A stretch of 64,000 nucleotides of DNA from Nocardia vinacea NBRC 16497 (GTDB lineage: Bacteria > Actinomycetota > Actinomycetes > Mycobacteriales > Mycobacteriaceae). The stretch spans positions 1-64,000 of the forward strand of contig NZ_BAGN01000109.1 of assembly GCF_000308835.1 (NCBI RefSeq), given 5' to 3'. Shown here piece after piece: positions 52,713 to 63,525 of this stretch (positions are counted from its first letter, which is position 1; every line of letters begins with the position of its first letter). A program made the position numbers and the translations under genes. Below the pieces are notes generated by a model, which was not told where the DNA came from, did no database searches, and saw only the letters and a list, made by a program, of their open reading frames with translations.

Positions 52713-52955
52713 ATGACGGGATCGGGACGCCCCGCGCACGATCGGTGCGGATACCAGGAAACTCCGACTCGCCGCATTGTCATCTATTTCGAAGGTGTCG
52801 GCCGCGGTAGCGATCTCGCTCTGGAGTACGCGGCGACATTCGTGGAAGCCTGCGAATTCGCGGCAGCGGCGCTGCGAAGCGGGTTAGCGGTCACCGTCGA
52901 CCGAAAGTTGCGGCCCGACCTGCGCCCACTGCCATGCCGCGGACTTTGGGGGTGA
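52713..52955 (+). CDS. 80-aa protein of unknown function coupled to TatB
   Basis: ATG 52713 has AAAGGAG nine bases upstream, and the stop (TGA 52953-52955) is only three bases before the TTG start of the TatB-like gene, so the two are translationally coupled. The protein has no signal peptide or membrane helix; it reads RRIVIYFEGVGRGSDLALEY then AATFVEACEFAAAALRSGLA, perhaps one strand and one long helix. I do not recognise the family. Its position suggests a Tat-associated factor or simply a leader cistron. Confidence 0.65.
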   Translation: MTGSGRPAHDRCGYQETPTRRIVIYFEGVGRGSDLALEYAATFVEACEFAAAALRSGLAVTVDRKLRPDLRPLPCRGLWG

Positions 52956-52958
52956 CCT

Positions 52959-53399
52959 TTGTTAGGTATCGGCTGGGCGGAGATGATCGTACTTCTCGCG
53001 GCGGCATTGGTAATCCTGGGACCAGAACGGCTGCCCGGAGCAATCCGCTGGACGACGGGCGCAATGCGGCGAATACGAGAATATGCCGACGAGGCCACCG
53101 GGCAAGTGCGTCAGGAATTCGGAACGGAGTTCGATGAGCTACGCGAACCCCTCCGGAGACTCGACGAACTGCGCGCGATGACACCTCGATCGGCGCTCAC
53201 GAAGTTTCTGCTCGACGGCGATGATTCGGTACTGACCGGAAAATTCGAGGGCGTGTCGGAGCCGACAACGCCGCATCTCACACCCGAAGACATTGCGCCG
53301 CATCTCCCGAATCCCGGTCCCGCCACAAATTGTGGATCCTTCGATGCGATCAGACCGCACGGCGAGACGGTGCCGCCGATCGATCCGGACGCCACGTGA
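52959..53399 (+). CDS. tatB: TatB-like Sec-independent translocase subunit
   Basis: A 146-aa protein starting at TTG 52959. The first residues [20 protein letters not shown] and [11 protein letters not shown] are the TatB membrane helix and hinge (the Glu in the helix and the GPE motif favour TatB over TatA). A long amphipathic helix follows ([20 protein letters not shown]), then an acidic, proline-rich tail. It partners TatC in signal peptide recognition. Together with tatA and tatC at 46.6-48.7 kb it completes a three-component system in one locus. Confidence 0.9.
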   Translation: MLGIGWAEMIVLLAAALVILGPERLPGAIRWTTGAMRRIREYADEATGQVRQEFGTEFDELREPLRRLDELRAMTPRSALTKFLLDGDDSVLTGKFEGVSEPTTPHLTPEDIAPHLPNPGPATNCGSFDAIRPHGETVPPIDPDAT

Positions 53400-53535
53400 T
53401 CGAGATCTTGCGCATAGTCAGCGCACCGAGGCCGAGATGTGCAGCGGCACAACCACCTTCGTGCCGTCCCTGTGCCTCGCGGCAATGATCGACACAACCT
53501 TCGCATCAATGAAATGATATCTGTAAATTTGATAC

Positions 53536-54204
53536 ATGGTCCGTGATCACAAGGATGTCCATGACAAGCTCGGCGAACGAATACTCGACGCGGCCCTCGC
53601 GCGTATTCTGCACGTCGGCATCCGGCGGGCCAGCCTCGACGACATCGCCCGTCGCGCGCAGGTCAACCGGGTCACCATCTATCGCAGGTTCACCAGCAAG
53701 GAGAACCTGATCGACGCGGTGCTGTCGCGAGAGATCGCACGGATCCTGGCCCAGGTCGCCGAAATCGTCTCCACCACAACAGGAATCGATACACAGATAG
53801 AGCTGACAGTCATGTTCGTGCTCCAGCAGACCCGGACCCACCCGTTGGTGCCCTTCCTACTCGAATCGACCTCCGATGAAATCGTGGGCTTCTACACGAT
53901 TCGTGGACGGGAGATGGTTTCGTTCGGTATCCACTCGATCACCCAGCTACTCGACCGCGCCCAGGAGGTCGGCGCCATCGACCGCTACGATCCCGTGCCG
54001 GTCGCGGAGTTACTCGCACGGTTCGCGCATTCGGTCTTGCTGACTCCCGACGGCGGTGTCGATTTCGGGATCGAAGAGCAGATGCGCGATTTCGTCCGTA
54101 CGGCCGTGGTACCACTCGTGAAATACGGCGTACCCATCCACTCGATGGAGCACGAGCACGCCGACCGCCATGCCACACCACCATCACCCCACCGCACACT
54201 CTAG
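53536..54204 (+). CDS. TetR-family regulator, paralogue a
   Basis: A 222-aa protein. The HTH reads LHVGIRRASLDDIARRAQVN then RVTIYRRFTSKENLIDAVLS. It is closely related along its length to the regulator at 62661-63329 (for example IYRRF, THPLV, ESYDPVPVAELIARLAHS against DRYDPVPVAELLARFAHS). Its start region TTTGATACATG is identical to that of the paralogue. It is convergent with the ligase fusion gene, with two bases between the stop codons. It probably regulates part of the 54-62 kb gene set. Confidence 0.92.
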   Translation: MVRDHKDVHDKLGERILDAALARILHVGIRRASLDDIARRAQVNRVTIYRRFTSKENLIDAVLSREIARILAQVAEIVSTTTGIDTQIELTVMFVLQQTRTHPLVPFLLESTSDEIVGFYTIRGREMVSFGIHSITQLLDRAQEVGAIDRYDPVPVAELLARFAHSVLLTPDGGVDFGIEEQMRDFVRTAVVPLVKYGVPIHSMEHEHADRHATPPSPHRTL

Positions 54205-54206
54205 TG

Positions 54207-56279
54207 TCACGGAGCCTGCGGGCTAGTCGGGTCGGGGGCGACAAGGAACCGTTTGATGATCTTTCCGGTTTCACCTCGTGGCAGCGATGGCAGGAACGAA
54301 ACATCACGCGGCACTGCGACACGGCCGAGCCGGTTTCGGATGTAGTCGCGCACCATTTGCGAATCCAGACCCGCCCCTTCACGTTTGACGACAAACGCGA
54401 CTACCCGCTGACCGAATTCAGGGTCGGCGACACCGACCACGGCAGCCTCACGCACCTGTGGCAGATGCTCCAACGCCTCCTCCACCGGCCGCGGGAACAG
54501 CTTCTCCCCGCCGGAGATGATCATCTCGTCACCCCGACCGTCGATGAACAACCGACCTGCGGCATCGATATAGCCGACATCCCCGGTGTCGAGCATGCCG
54601 TTGGCCTCCGTCGGCGGGGCGGCGTTGACATAGCCGTCGAACAGCATGTGGTTTCCGACGAATATGCGGCCGGTCGTACCGATCGCCACCGGGCGCAGGT
54701 CCGGTCCGAGCACGGCTACTCGCGTACCTGCCGGCGGTCGGCCCACCGTGGCCGGTGCGGCCCGCAGATCCTCCGGCGTCGCGATCGTCGCCCACGACAC
54801 CTCTGTGGACCCGTAGACGTTGTAGAGAATGTCGCCGAAGGCATCGATGAATCGCAGCACCGCGGCACCTGGCAAGGGCGCGCCACCGCAGGCCACGACG
54901 CGCAGCGTCGAGGTGTCGTAACGGGCGCGCACCGCGGCAGGCAGGTCGAGAATCCGCTGCAACATGGTCGGGACGACGACCAGGGCGTCGATGCGATGTT
55001 CGGCGATCAGTCGCAGACACTGCTCGGCGTCGAACCGCTCCTCGAGCACCACAGTGGCACGCAGTGCGGTACTCAGCTGCAGCATGCCCAGCCCCCAGGT
55101 GTGAAACAGCGGAGAAGCGATCAATATCTTCTCCTCCATCCGCAGCGGAATCCGCGCCAGCACCGCGGCAACCGGGTCCAGGCTCTCGAGATGTGGTCGG
55201 CGGGCGCCCTTGGGCATTCCACTGGTGCCGGATGTGAGCACTATGAGCCGCCCCGGGTGGGTAGCGCGCGCGGCTCTTCCCGGCGAGAGCACGACCAGAT
55301 CCTCGATGGTCGTCCGCTCCGGCGAGGGCGGCCGAGCGTCGGTGGTGAAGCGGCAGATTCCCGGATGTAGGTAGCGGACCAGCGATTCGAGCTCACCGTC
55401 TACGAATAGCGCCGAAAGCCGTTCGCGCTGGGCGATATCCTCGAGCTGGCGACCGGACAGTCCCGCATTGAGCAATATCAGGTCGAGTCCGACCTTTCCG
55501 GCTGCCACCATCGTTTCCAGCATCCCGGCGTGATTGCGGGCCAGCAGACCGGCGCTGTGCTGACCGCGGAGCCCGAGCGCGGTCAACGCCCGAGCGAACG
55601 CATCGCTGCGGCTGTGCACCTCGGCAAAGGTTCGCTGTCCCGAGTTGTCGATGACGGCAACACGTTCCGGCGTACAGGCCGCGGCCGCGGCGTAGCCGCC
55701 CGCCAGACTGAGCCCCCACTTCGCGAGACCGGCCATCTGTTTCAGGCCGTGGTCGGGCCGACGCGGCCGGATCACCCCCGTCGACACCAGCTGCCGAACC
55801 ACGCCGAGCTGCCGGATAACCGGGGTGGCGGCGCTGTCGCTCAATACCGCGTTGGGTGTGGCGGCGCAGCGCTCGACGATACGTTGCAGTCCCGCTCGCA
55901 GCCATGCGACCACCGCCGAGTTGGGTGCGGCCGCCACGACCGGATGGACACGACCAGGCGAGAGGAATGTGACGGTCACCCGCGTCCGGTCCTGCTTGGT
56001 GCGCAATCGAACCGAGGCCAAACTCCCCGATGCGGGACAATACAATTCGAAACCGTCGTACCAGCGCCCCACGATCAACTGCACCCGAACAACGCTGACG
56101 CCGGTATGCACGGTTCCTACCCGGAACAGCAAGGTCGGGGTCGAGTCGCTCTGCAAGAATTCGCAGCCGCCGATCCCGGCAAACAGCCGTAGATAGGTTC
56201 GCGGGTCGATGAGCGCCGCCCACATCGCGTGGCGGCCGATCGACACATCCTGGGTCGATTCGATGATGTCGGTAACCAC
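54207..56279 (-). CDS. SRPBCC domain-acyl-CoA synthetase fusion
   Basis: A protein of about 690 aa. GTG 56279, eight bases after GGAGG, is preferred; the frame extends to 56324 without a ribosome site. Residues 1-150 resemble an SRPBCC (START-like) domain: TDIIESTQDVSIGRHAMWAA then the beta-rich segment around GRWYDGFELYCPASG. Residues of about 195-690 form an AMP-forming ligase with LTSGTSGMPKGARR, VYGSTEVSWATIATP, DTGDVGYIDAAGRLFIDGRG and the lysine motif PRGETGKIIKRFL. It activates a fatty or other hydrophobic acid. The N-terminal pocket may deliver or retain the ligand. Last gene of a four-gene minus-strand operon. Confidence 0.92.
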   Translation of the reverse strand: MVTDIIESTQDVSIGRHAMWAALIDPRTYLRLFAGIGGCEFLQSDSTPTLLFRVGTVHTGVSVVRVQLIVGRWYDGFELYCPASGSLASVRLRTKQDRTRVTVTFLSPGRVHPVVAAAPNSAVVAWLRAGLQRIVERCAATPNAVLSDSAATPVIRQLGVVRQLVSTGVIRPRRPDHGLKQMAGLAKWGLSLAGGYAAAAACTPERVAVIDNSGQRTFAEVHSRSDAFARALTALGLRGQHSAGLLARNHAGMLETMVAAGKVGLDLILLNAGLSGRQLEDIAQRERLSALFVDGELESLVRYLHPGICRFTTDARPPSPERTTIEDLVVLSPGRAARATHPGRLIVLTSGTSGMPKGARRPHLESLDPVAAVLARIPLRMEEKILIASPLFHTWGLGMLQLSTALRATVVLEERFDAEQCLRLIAEHRIDALVVVPTMLQRILDLPAAVRARYDTSTLRVVACGGAPLPGAAVLRFIDAFGDILYNVYGSTEVSWATIATPEDLRAAPATVGRPPAGTRVAVLGPDLRPVAIGTTGRIFVGNHMLFDGYVNAAPPTEANGMLDTGDVGYIDAAGRLFIDGRGDEMIISGGEKLFPRPVEEALEHLPQVREAAVVGVADPEFGQRVVAFVVKREGAGLDSQMVRDYIRNRLGRVAVPRDVSFLPSLPRGETGKIIKRFLVAPDPTSPQAP

Positions 56280-56426
56280 GTACCCGCCCTCCGATCGGCC
56301 GGCACCACTGCCGCGCGACATCACCGAACGCTAGGGCGGCACCGGCCGGGTCACGACGAAATCCGATGCGGCTGGACAGGACACAGCGTCGACCCAGCAC
56401 CCGCTAGTGGATCGTCACTGTCGCGT

Positions 56427-59280
<2,854 letters not shown>

Positions 59281-59294
59281 TGTGTCTCCCTTCG

Positions 59295-60512
59295 TCAGGC
59301 GGCGTGGCGTGTCTGTGCGACCGAAGCGCCGATGACAGCGGGCCGGCCACCGATCAGGGTGCTCAGGAACGCCTCCTGCGCCTTTCGCCCTCGCCTTGCG
59401 GCACGGTCGAGACCACCCGGAACGGTGCGGGCGATAAGCGAGCGCGTGAGGTTGCTCGGTGCGCGCAGGATCGGATACCAGGGCAGCACATAGGCGGGCA
59501 GACCTAGTCGGCGCATCGCCCTGGGCCCCAGGAACGTCGCGGCGATCGACAGATGCTGGGCCCGGGCGATCCTGCCACGCAACCACGGGAAGTTGCGGTA
59601 ATGCCAGCGCAGCGGATCGTCGGCCATCGGCAGCGCCAGTTGCGGTGTGGTTTCGTCCGGATTGGTGATCGCCGACAGGGAGTGGTACAGCACCCGCACC
59701 GCGTCTCGAAAACTGTTGGGCAGGAAGCAATCCTCGACGCCGATGAGCCATCCGACGTAGCGGGTCAGGTGCGCGGCGGCATCCAGGTCGGTGCGCGAGG
59801 GCACGACACCCATCGCGAAGGCGCCGACGAACGGCGCGATCAATGCCCCGACCAAGGTCGCGGCCATATCGGTTTGGTTGATCGGCAAGCCCCAGTCAGC
59901 GCCCCGCCAGTCGGGCATCGCGGCGACATGCCGCCGCACAAATGCGTGAATCAGGCGCACGTGGATCGTGGACCGGTAACCGCGTCCGCCCGTCGCCAAG
60001 CCGTCCTCGACGGTCACATCCAGTGCCCACTGCAGGGTTTCGGCGAAGCGCTGGGCCGGGCCCTTTTCCAGCGCTCCGGTGCGGATCAAGGTTTTGTTGA
60101 ACCCGGAGGCCAGGTATCCGCCGAGGAACGACACGTCGCGCGCGACGTAGACCCCGTCGGGGCCGCCCATCCGGAATACCCGGGCGCCGCGACGGAGTTT
60201 GTCCCGATCCAGCCACGGCGGCGGCGTCTCGATCCGAACGAAGAACTCGCGCAACGGTTCCGGGGCATCGGCAATGCTGTCGATACCGTGCTCCAGCGCG
60301 CTGTCGAACAGCGGGCGAGTGTGGACGATCCCCTCGCTGTACATCCACTCGACCAGGTCGTCCATCGGCGCATCGCCGACGACGAGCGAGGAGCCGAGGT
60401 GGTCCCATTGCTCGGGCGCGGGCAGCCGCAGTCCCAGCAACAGCGCAAACGGTCGCAGCCCTGGAACCCTACGCGGCGCGGTCGGGTGCCGAGTGGGGAT
60501 AGTCGCAGTCAT
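59295..60512 (-). CDS. MpaB/latex-clearing-protein-like oxygenase (DUF2236)
   Basis: A 405-aa protein with AAAAGG seven bases before ATG 60512. It has the DUF2236 layout with RGYRSTIHVRLIHAFVRRHV and NQTDMAATLVGALIAPFVGA, a region that in heme-containing Lcp oxygenases carries conserved Arg, Thr and His residues. No Tat or Sec signal is evident, so unlike exported rubber oxygenases it should be cytoplasmic. Relatives cleave isoprenoid double bonds. First gene of the operon oxygenase-acyl-CoA dehydrogenase-nitronate monooxygenase-ligase, which suggests oxidative cleavage of an unsaturated lipid followed by beta-oxidation (inference). Confidence 0.88.
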   Translation of the reverse strand: MTATIPTRHPTAPRRVPGLRPFALLLGLRLPAPEQWDHLGSSLVVGDAPMDDLVEWMYSEGIVHTRPLFDSALEHGIDSIADAPEPLREFFVRIETPPPWLDRDKLRRGARVFRMGGPDGVYVARDVSFLGGYLASGFNKTLIRTGALEKGPAQRFAETLQWALDVTVEDGLATGGRGYRSTIHVRLIHAFVRRHVAAMPDWRGADWGLPINQTDMAATLVGALIAPFVGAFAMGVVPSRTDLDAAAHLTRYVGWLIGVEDCFLPNSFRDAVRVLYHSLSAITNPDETTPQLALPMADDPLRWHYRNFPWLRGRIARAQHLSIAATFLGPRAMRRLGLPAYVLPWYPILRAPSNLTRSLIARTVPGGLDRAARRGRKAQEAFLSTLIGGRPAVIGASVAQTRHAA

Positions 60513-60658
60513 GCATTCGCCTTTTCAGTCGTTCGAGCAACGATTCGGGAGCAATGCGGGCGGGACCGCCGCACGCGTATCCGTCTCGGCACGCCTGGCA
60601 TCGCCGTATCCCTTTCCCGGCAGCCCAACCCATTCGATGCACCGAAGATACAAGTTCT

Positions 60659-60673
60659 GTTTCATTGGGTCAA
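60659..60673. promoter_or_regulatory. 15-bp motif shared with the TetR promoter at 63350
   Basis: GTTTCATTGGGTCAA occurs exactly here and at 63350-63364. Here it lies in the divergent region between the MpaB-like operon (start 60512) and the monooxygenase (start 60871), and there just upstream of a TetR gene. It is a likely binding site of that TetR. Confidence 0.65.
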
Positions 60674-60870
60674 CAAATACAAACTTGGAACGAACTCGCC
60701 ATCAGAGCTTGTGAACAACGAATCCTGTTGACCTAGTGACTTTTCCGGAAACAGACCAGCCAGCACAGTTCGAATGCATCGAAGATGCAACTCTTGTTGC
60801 ACCGATGCTTGTGGACTACATTCACCCCTCGGAGGCGTGCCCCCTCCGCGACTGCCCAACAGGAGCCACT

Positions 60871-62352
60871 TTGAGCAACAACCACCGCCACCGGCCATCG
60901 ATTGCGATCGTAGGCAGCGGCTTCAGCGGGATCGGGTTGGCGATCCGGCTGATCCAGGCCGGATTCACCGACATGACGGTCTATGAGAAGGCTGCCGATA
61001 TCGGCGGCGTGTGGCGCGACAACTCCTACCCCGGCGCCGCCTGCGATGCACCGTCACACTTGTATTCGTATTCGTTCGAACCGAATCCGGACTGGTCACG
61101 CCGCTTCGCCGAGCAGCCGGAAATCCTGCGGTACCTTCGGCACTGCGCGACCAAGTACGACGTCCTTCGTCATATCCGGACCAATACCGAGGTGGTCGGC
61201 GCGGACTACGACGCGGCCGAGCACGCCTGGACGTTGACGATGCAAGACGGCACGGTGGCCCGTGCCGACGTGCTGGTCACCGCATGCGGTCAGCTCAGCC
61301 GCCCGTCGATTCCGGATGTACCCGGCCTCGACACCTTCACCGGCACGGTGTTCCACTCGGCCACCTGGAACCACGAGCACGACCTTCGCGACCGCGACGT
61401 CGCGGTAATCGGCAACGGCGCGAGCGCCATTCAGTTCGTTCCGCACATCGCCGCACAGGCCCGTTCGCTGACCGTGTTCCAACGACAGGCGCACTGGATC
61501 AGCCCCAAACCCGACTACGTATACCCACGGCTACGCAAACGCGCCAACCGGTTGTTCCCGATACTCCAGAAGCTGCCGCGCCTGGCGATCTTCCTGTGGT
61601 TCGAAACGGTCCTCAACCCCATGCTGGTCTCACCGATCGGCCGAAAGGTGCTGTCCTGGCCGATCCGGATGTGGTGTCGATGGAATCTACGTCGCGTTCA
61701 CGATCCACAAGCGCGACGCGCCTTGGTGCCGTCATATGAGCTGGGCTGCAACCGGATCCTGACCTCGAACGACTACTACGACACACTCAACCGGGAGAAC
61801 ACCACACTCGCCACCTGCCAGATCGATCGAATCGAAACCGATGCGCTGATCACAGACGACGGGCACAAATATCTGGCCGACACCATCGTCTTCGCCACGG
61901 GTTTCCGCTCGCACGACTTCGTTGCGCCGATGCGCATCACCGGATCCGACGGGCGAAATCTCACCCATGCCTGGCATGAGCGCCCGCGCGCCCATCTCGG
62001 GCTGACCGTTCCAGGGTTCCCCAATTTCTTTCTGATGTACGGACCCAATACCAATGTCGGTTCCGGATCGATCGTCCACATGCTCGAAAGTCAGATGAAC
62101 TACATCGTCGACGCCGCCCGACACGTGGCGCGCCACGGCACCCTCGAGGTGCATCCCGATGTGCTCGAGGAATCCGACAACAGGACGCAGCGCCGATTGG
62201 CGACGACGGTGTGGAACACCGGTGGCTGTCACAGCTGGTACGTCGCCGCCACCGTCAACGGACCCGCCAATACCAATAATTGGCCCGGCTCGATGCGCGA
62301 ATACCGGCGGCGCACAAGGGATGTGGATCTGCGCGACTATCGCCCCAGCTGA
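60871..62352 (+). CDS. Baeyer-Villiger-type flavin monooxygenase
   Basis: A protein of about 493 aa. The frame is open from GTG 60736, but TTG 60871 has AGGAG six bases upstream and begins 15 residues before the FAD motif IAIVGSGFSGIGLAIRL, so I prefer it. Further motifs are GGVWRDNSYPGAACDAPSHL, the BVMO fingerprint FTGTVFHSATWN (Asn where Pro or Asp is usual) and the NADPH motif VAVIGNGASAIQFVP. It inserts oxygen into a ketone or oxidises a heteroatom using NADPH. It is divergent from the MpaB-like operon with a shared regulatory motif, so it is probably part of the same pathway. Confidence 0.94.
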   Translation: MSNNHRHRPSIAIVGSGFSGIGLAIRLIQAGFTDMTVYEKAADIGGVWRDNSYPGAACDAPSHLYSYSFEPNPDWSRRFAEQPEILRYLRHCATKYDVLRHIRTNTEVVGADYDAAEHAWTLTMQDGTVARADVLVTACGQLSRPSIPDVPGLDTFTGTVFHSATWNHEHDLRDRDVAVIGNGASAIQFVPHIAAQARSLTVFQRQAHWISPKPDYVYPRLRKRANRLFPILQKLPRLAIFLWFETVLNPMLVSPIGRKVLSWPIRMWCRWNLRRVHDPQARRALVPSYELGCNRILTSNDYYDTLNRENTTLATCQIDRIETDALITDDGHKYLADTIVFATGFRSHDFVAPMRITGSDGRNLTHAWHERPRAHLGLTVPGFPNFFLMYGPNTNVGSGSIVHMLESQMNYIVDAARHVARHGTLEVHPDVLEESDNRTQRRLATTVWNTGGCHSWYVAATVNGPANTNNWPGSMREYRRRTRDVDLRDYRPS

Positions 62353-62411
62353 TTGGCGCATGGATCGCCGGTAGTCATCGGGTGGCCGAAACACAGCGAC
62401 CTATTGACACG

Positions 62412-62440
62412 ATGTAACTACTTTCGTACTTTTGTTACAT
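62412..62440. promoter_or_regulatory. inverted repeat at truncated TetR start
   Basis: ATGTAAC (62412-62418) and GTTACAT (62434-62440) are perfect arms with a 15-base spacer, and the second arm overlaps the start codon. The start context TTGTTACATG resembles TTTGATACATG at the two other TetR genes of this group. Confidence 0.5.
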
Positions 62441-62650
62441 GGGCGCCGGATGCGACGGACTCGACGACGAGGTCATCGATGCCGCACTGGAGCGATTCCT
62501 CCAGATGGGTATTCGGCGCACCACTTTGGATGACATAGCCCAGGCCAGCGGCGTGGACCGCCCCATTTTCCATCGTCGATTCCCCGGCAAGGAGTGTTTG
62601 GTCGATGCCGTACTGACCCGTGAAGCAAACGCACACTACGCCGCCACCAC
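62439..62650 (+). pseudogene. TetR-family regulator, paralogue c, truncated after the DNA-binding domain
   Basis: From ATG 62439 the first 70 codons encode a TetR HTH (LQMGIRRTTLDDIAQASGVD then FHRRFPGKECLVDAVLTREA) clearly related to the regulators at 53536 and 62661. After about 62650 the frame continues only as antisense of the neighbouring TetR's C-terminal region. The ligand-binding domain is gone, so the gene was cut by a deletion that brought the two into tail-to-tail contact. Confidence 0.8.
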
Positions 62651-62660
62651 AACTTTCGCC

Positions 62661-63329
62661 TCAGGTCGACGCGCCCGACTTCTTGCGCGTGCGACGGATT
62701 CCCGTGGTGGCGCGGGGCCTCTTGCCGGGCGTCGCCGCACTACCGGGACCACGCAGCATCAGCGGAACAATGGCCGCTCTGACGAAGTCGCGGGCCGCGT
62801 CGACATCACCGAAGTCTATGCCGGCGGCGGGCGTCAGCAGTAGCGAATGGGCAAGGCGGGCAATCAATTCGGCGACCGGTACCGGATCGTATGACTCGAT
62901 CTCACCGCGCTCCTGCGCGGCTTGCAGAATGCTCGTGATGTATTCGACGCCCAGCGATACAACATCGGAACCACGGACCGTATAGAAGCTCAGTGCTTCT
63001 TCCGGCGCGACGTCGATCAGCTGCGTCACCAGCGGATGAGTCCGCGTGAGACGCAGAATGTAGAGGACTGTCTCTTCGATTTGCGCTTCGACACCGGAGG
63101 CGGTGGTCGCGATGACCGTCGCCTCGGCGAGTATTCGCTGTATCTCACGCGACAGCACGGCCTCGACCAGATTGTCCTTGCCCGAGAAGCGACGGTAGAT
63201 GGTTACCCGGTTCACTCCGGATCGGCGCGCGATGTCATCCAGACTGCTCCGTCGAATACCTACCTGGAGAATCCGCTGCAACGCCGCGTCCATGATCCGC
63301 TCGTCCACTTCGTCGCTCTCCCGCATCAT
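62661..63329 (-). CDS. TetR-family regulator, paralogue b
   Basis: A 222-aa protein; ATG 63329 or 63326. The HTH reads LQVGIRRSSLDDIARRSGVN then RVTIYRRFSGKDNLVEAVLS. A ligand domain with RLTRTHPLVTQLIDVAPEEA and a basic tail follow. It is a close paralogue of the regulator at 53536. The 15-base motif GTTTCATTGGGTCAA stands 21 bp upstream of its start and recurs before the monooxygenase and MpaB-like operon, suggesting those are its targets. It is divergent from the CdaR-type gene at 63526. Confidence 0.93.
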   Translation of the reverse strand: MMRESDEVDERIMDAALQRILQVGIRRSSLDDIARRSGVNRVTIYRRFSGKDNLVEAVLSREIQRILAEATVIATTASGVEAQIEETVLYILRLTRTHPLVTQLIDVAPEEALSFYTVRGSDVVSLGVEYITSILQAAQERGEIESYDPVPVAELIARLAHSLLLTPAAGIDFGDVDAARDFVRAAIVPLMLRGPGSAATPGKRPRATTGIRRTRKKSGAST

Positions 63330-63349
63330 GTATCAAAGGTACAGAGTAC

Positions 63350-63364
63350 GTTTCATTGGGTCAA
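63350..63364. promoter_or_regulatory. 15-bp motif in TetR promoter (copy 2)
   Basis: GTTTCATTGGGTCAA, identical to 60659-60673. A looser match (CAATGAAATG) occurs the same distance from the start of the paralogous TetR at 53536. Confidence 0.62.
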
Positions 63365-63525
63365 AATGTTGGCCGATTCGGCAAGTACCTCGAATGCGAT
63401 AGCGTCACAACTGCATCGATCGCGGCCAACAATGCACCTTATGTTGATACAGTGTTACAGCTCGCGGTATGGTGTGCAGAACCCTTCACCACGGCTGAAG
63501 CTTCGGACACGGGAGGGGGACTCGA

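Noticed and set aside
59295-60512. Secreted rubber oxygenase (true Lcp)
   Set aside because: Only the broader DUF2236/MpaB family is supported; there is no Tat or Sec signal, which exported latex-clearing proteins have.
60736-60870. Long N-terminus of the Baeyer-Villiger-type monooxygenase
   Set aside because: TTG 60871 has AGGAG at correct spacing and gives the usual short lead before the FAD motif; the extra 45 residues look non-coding.
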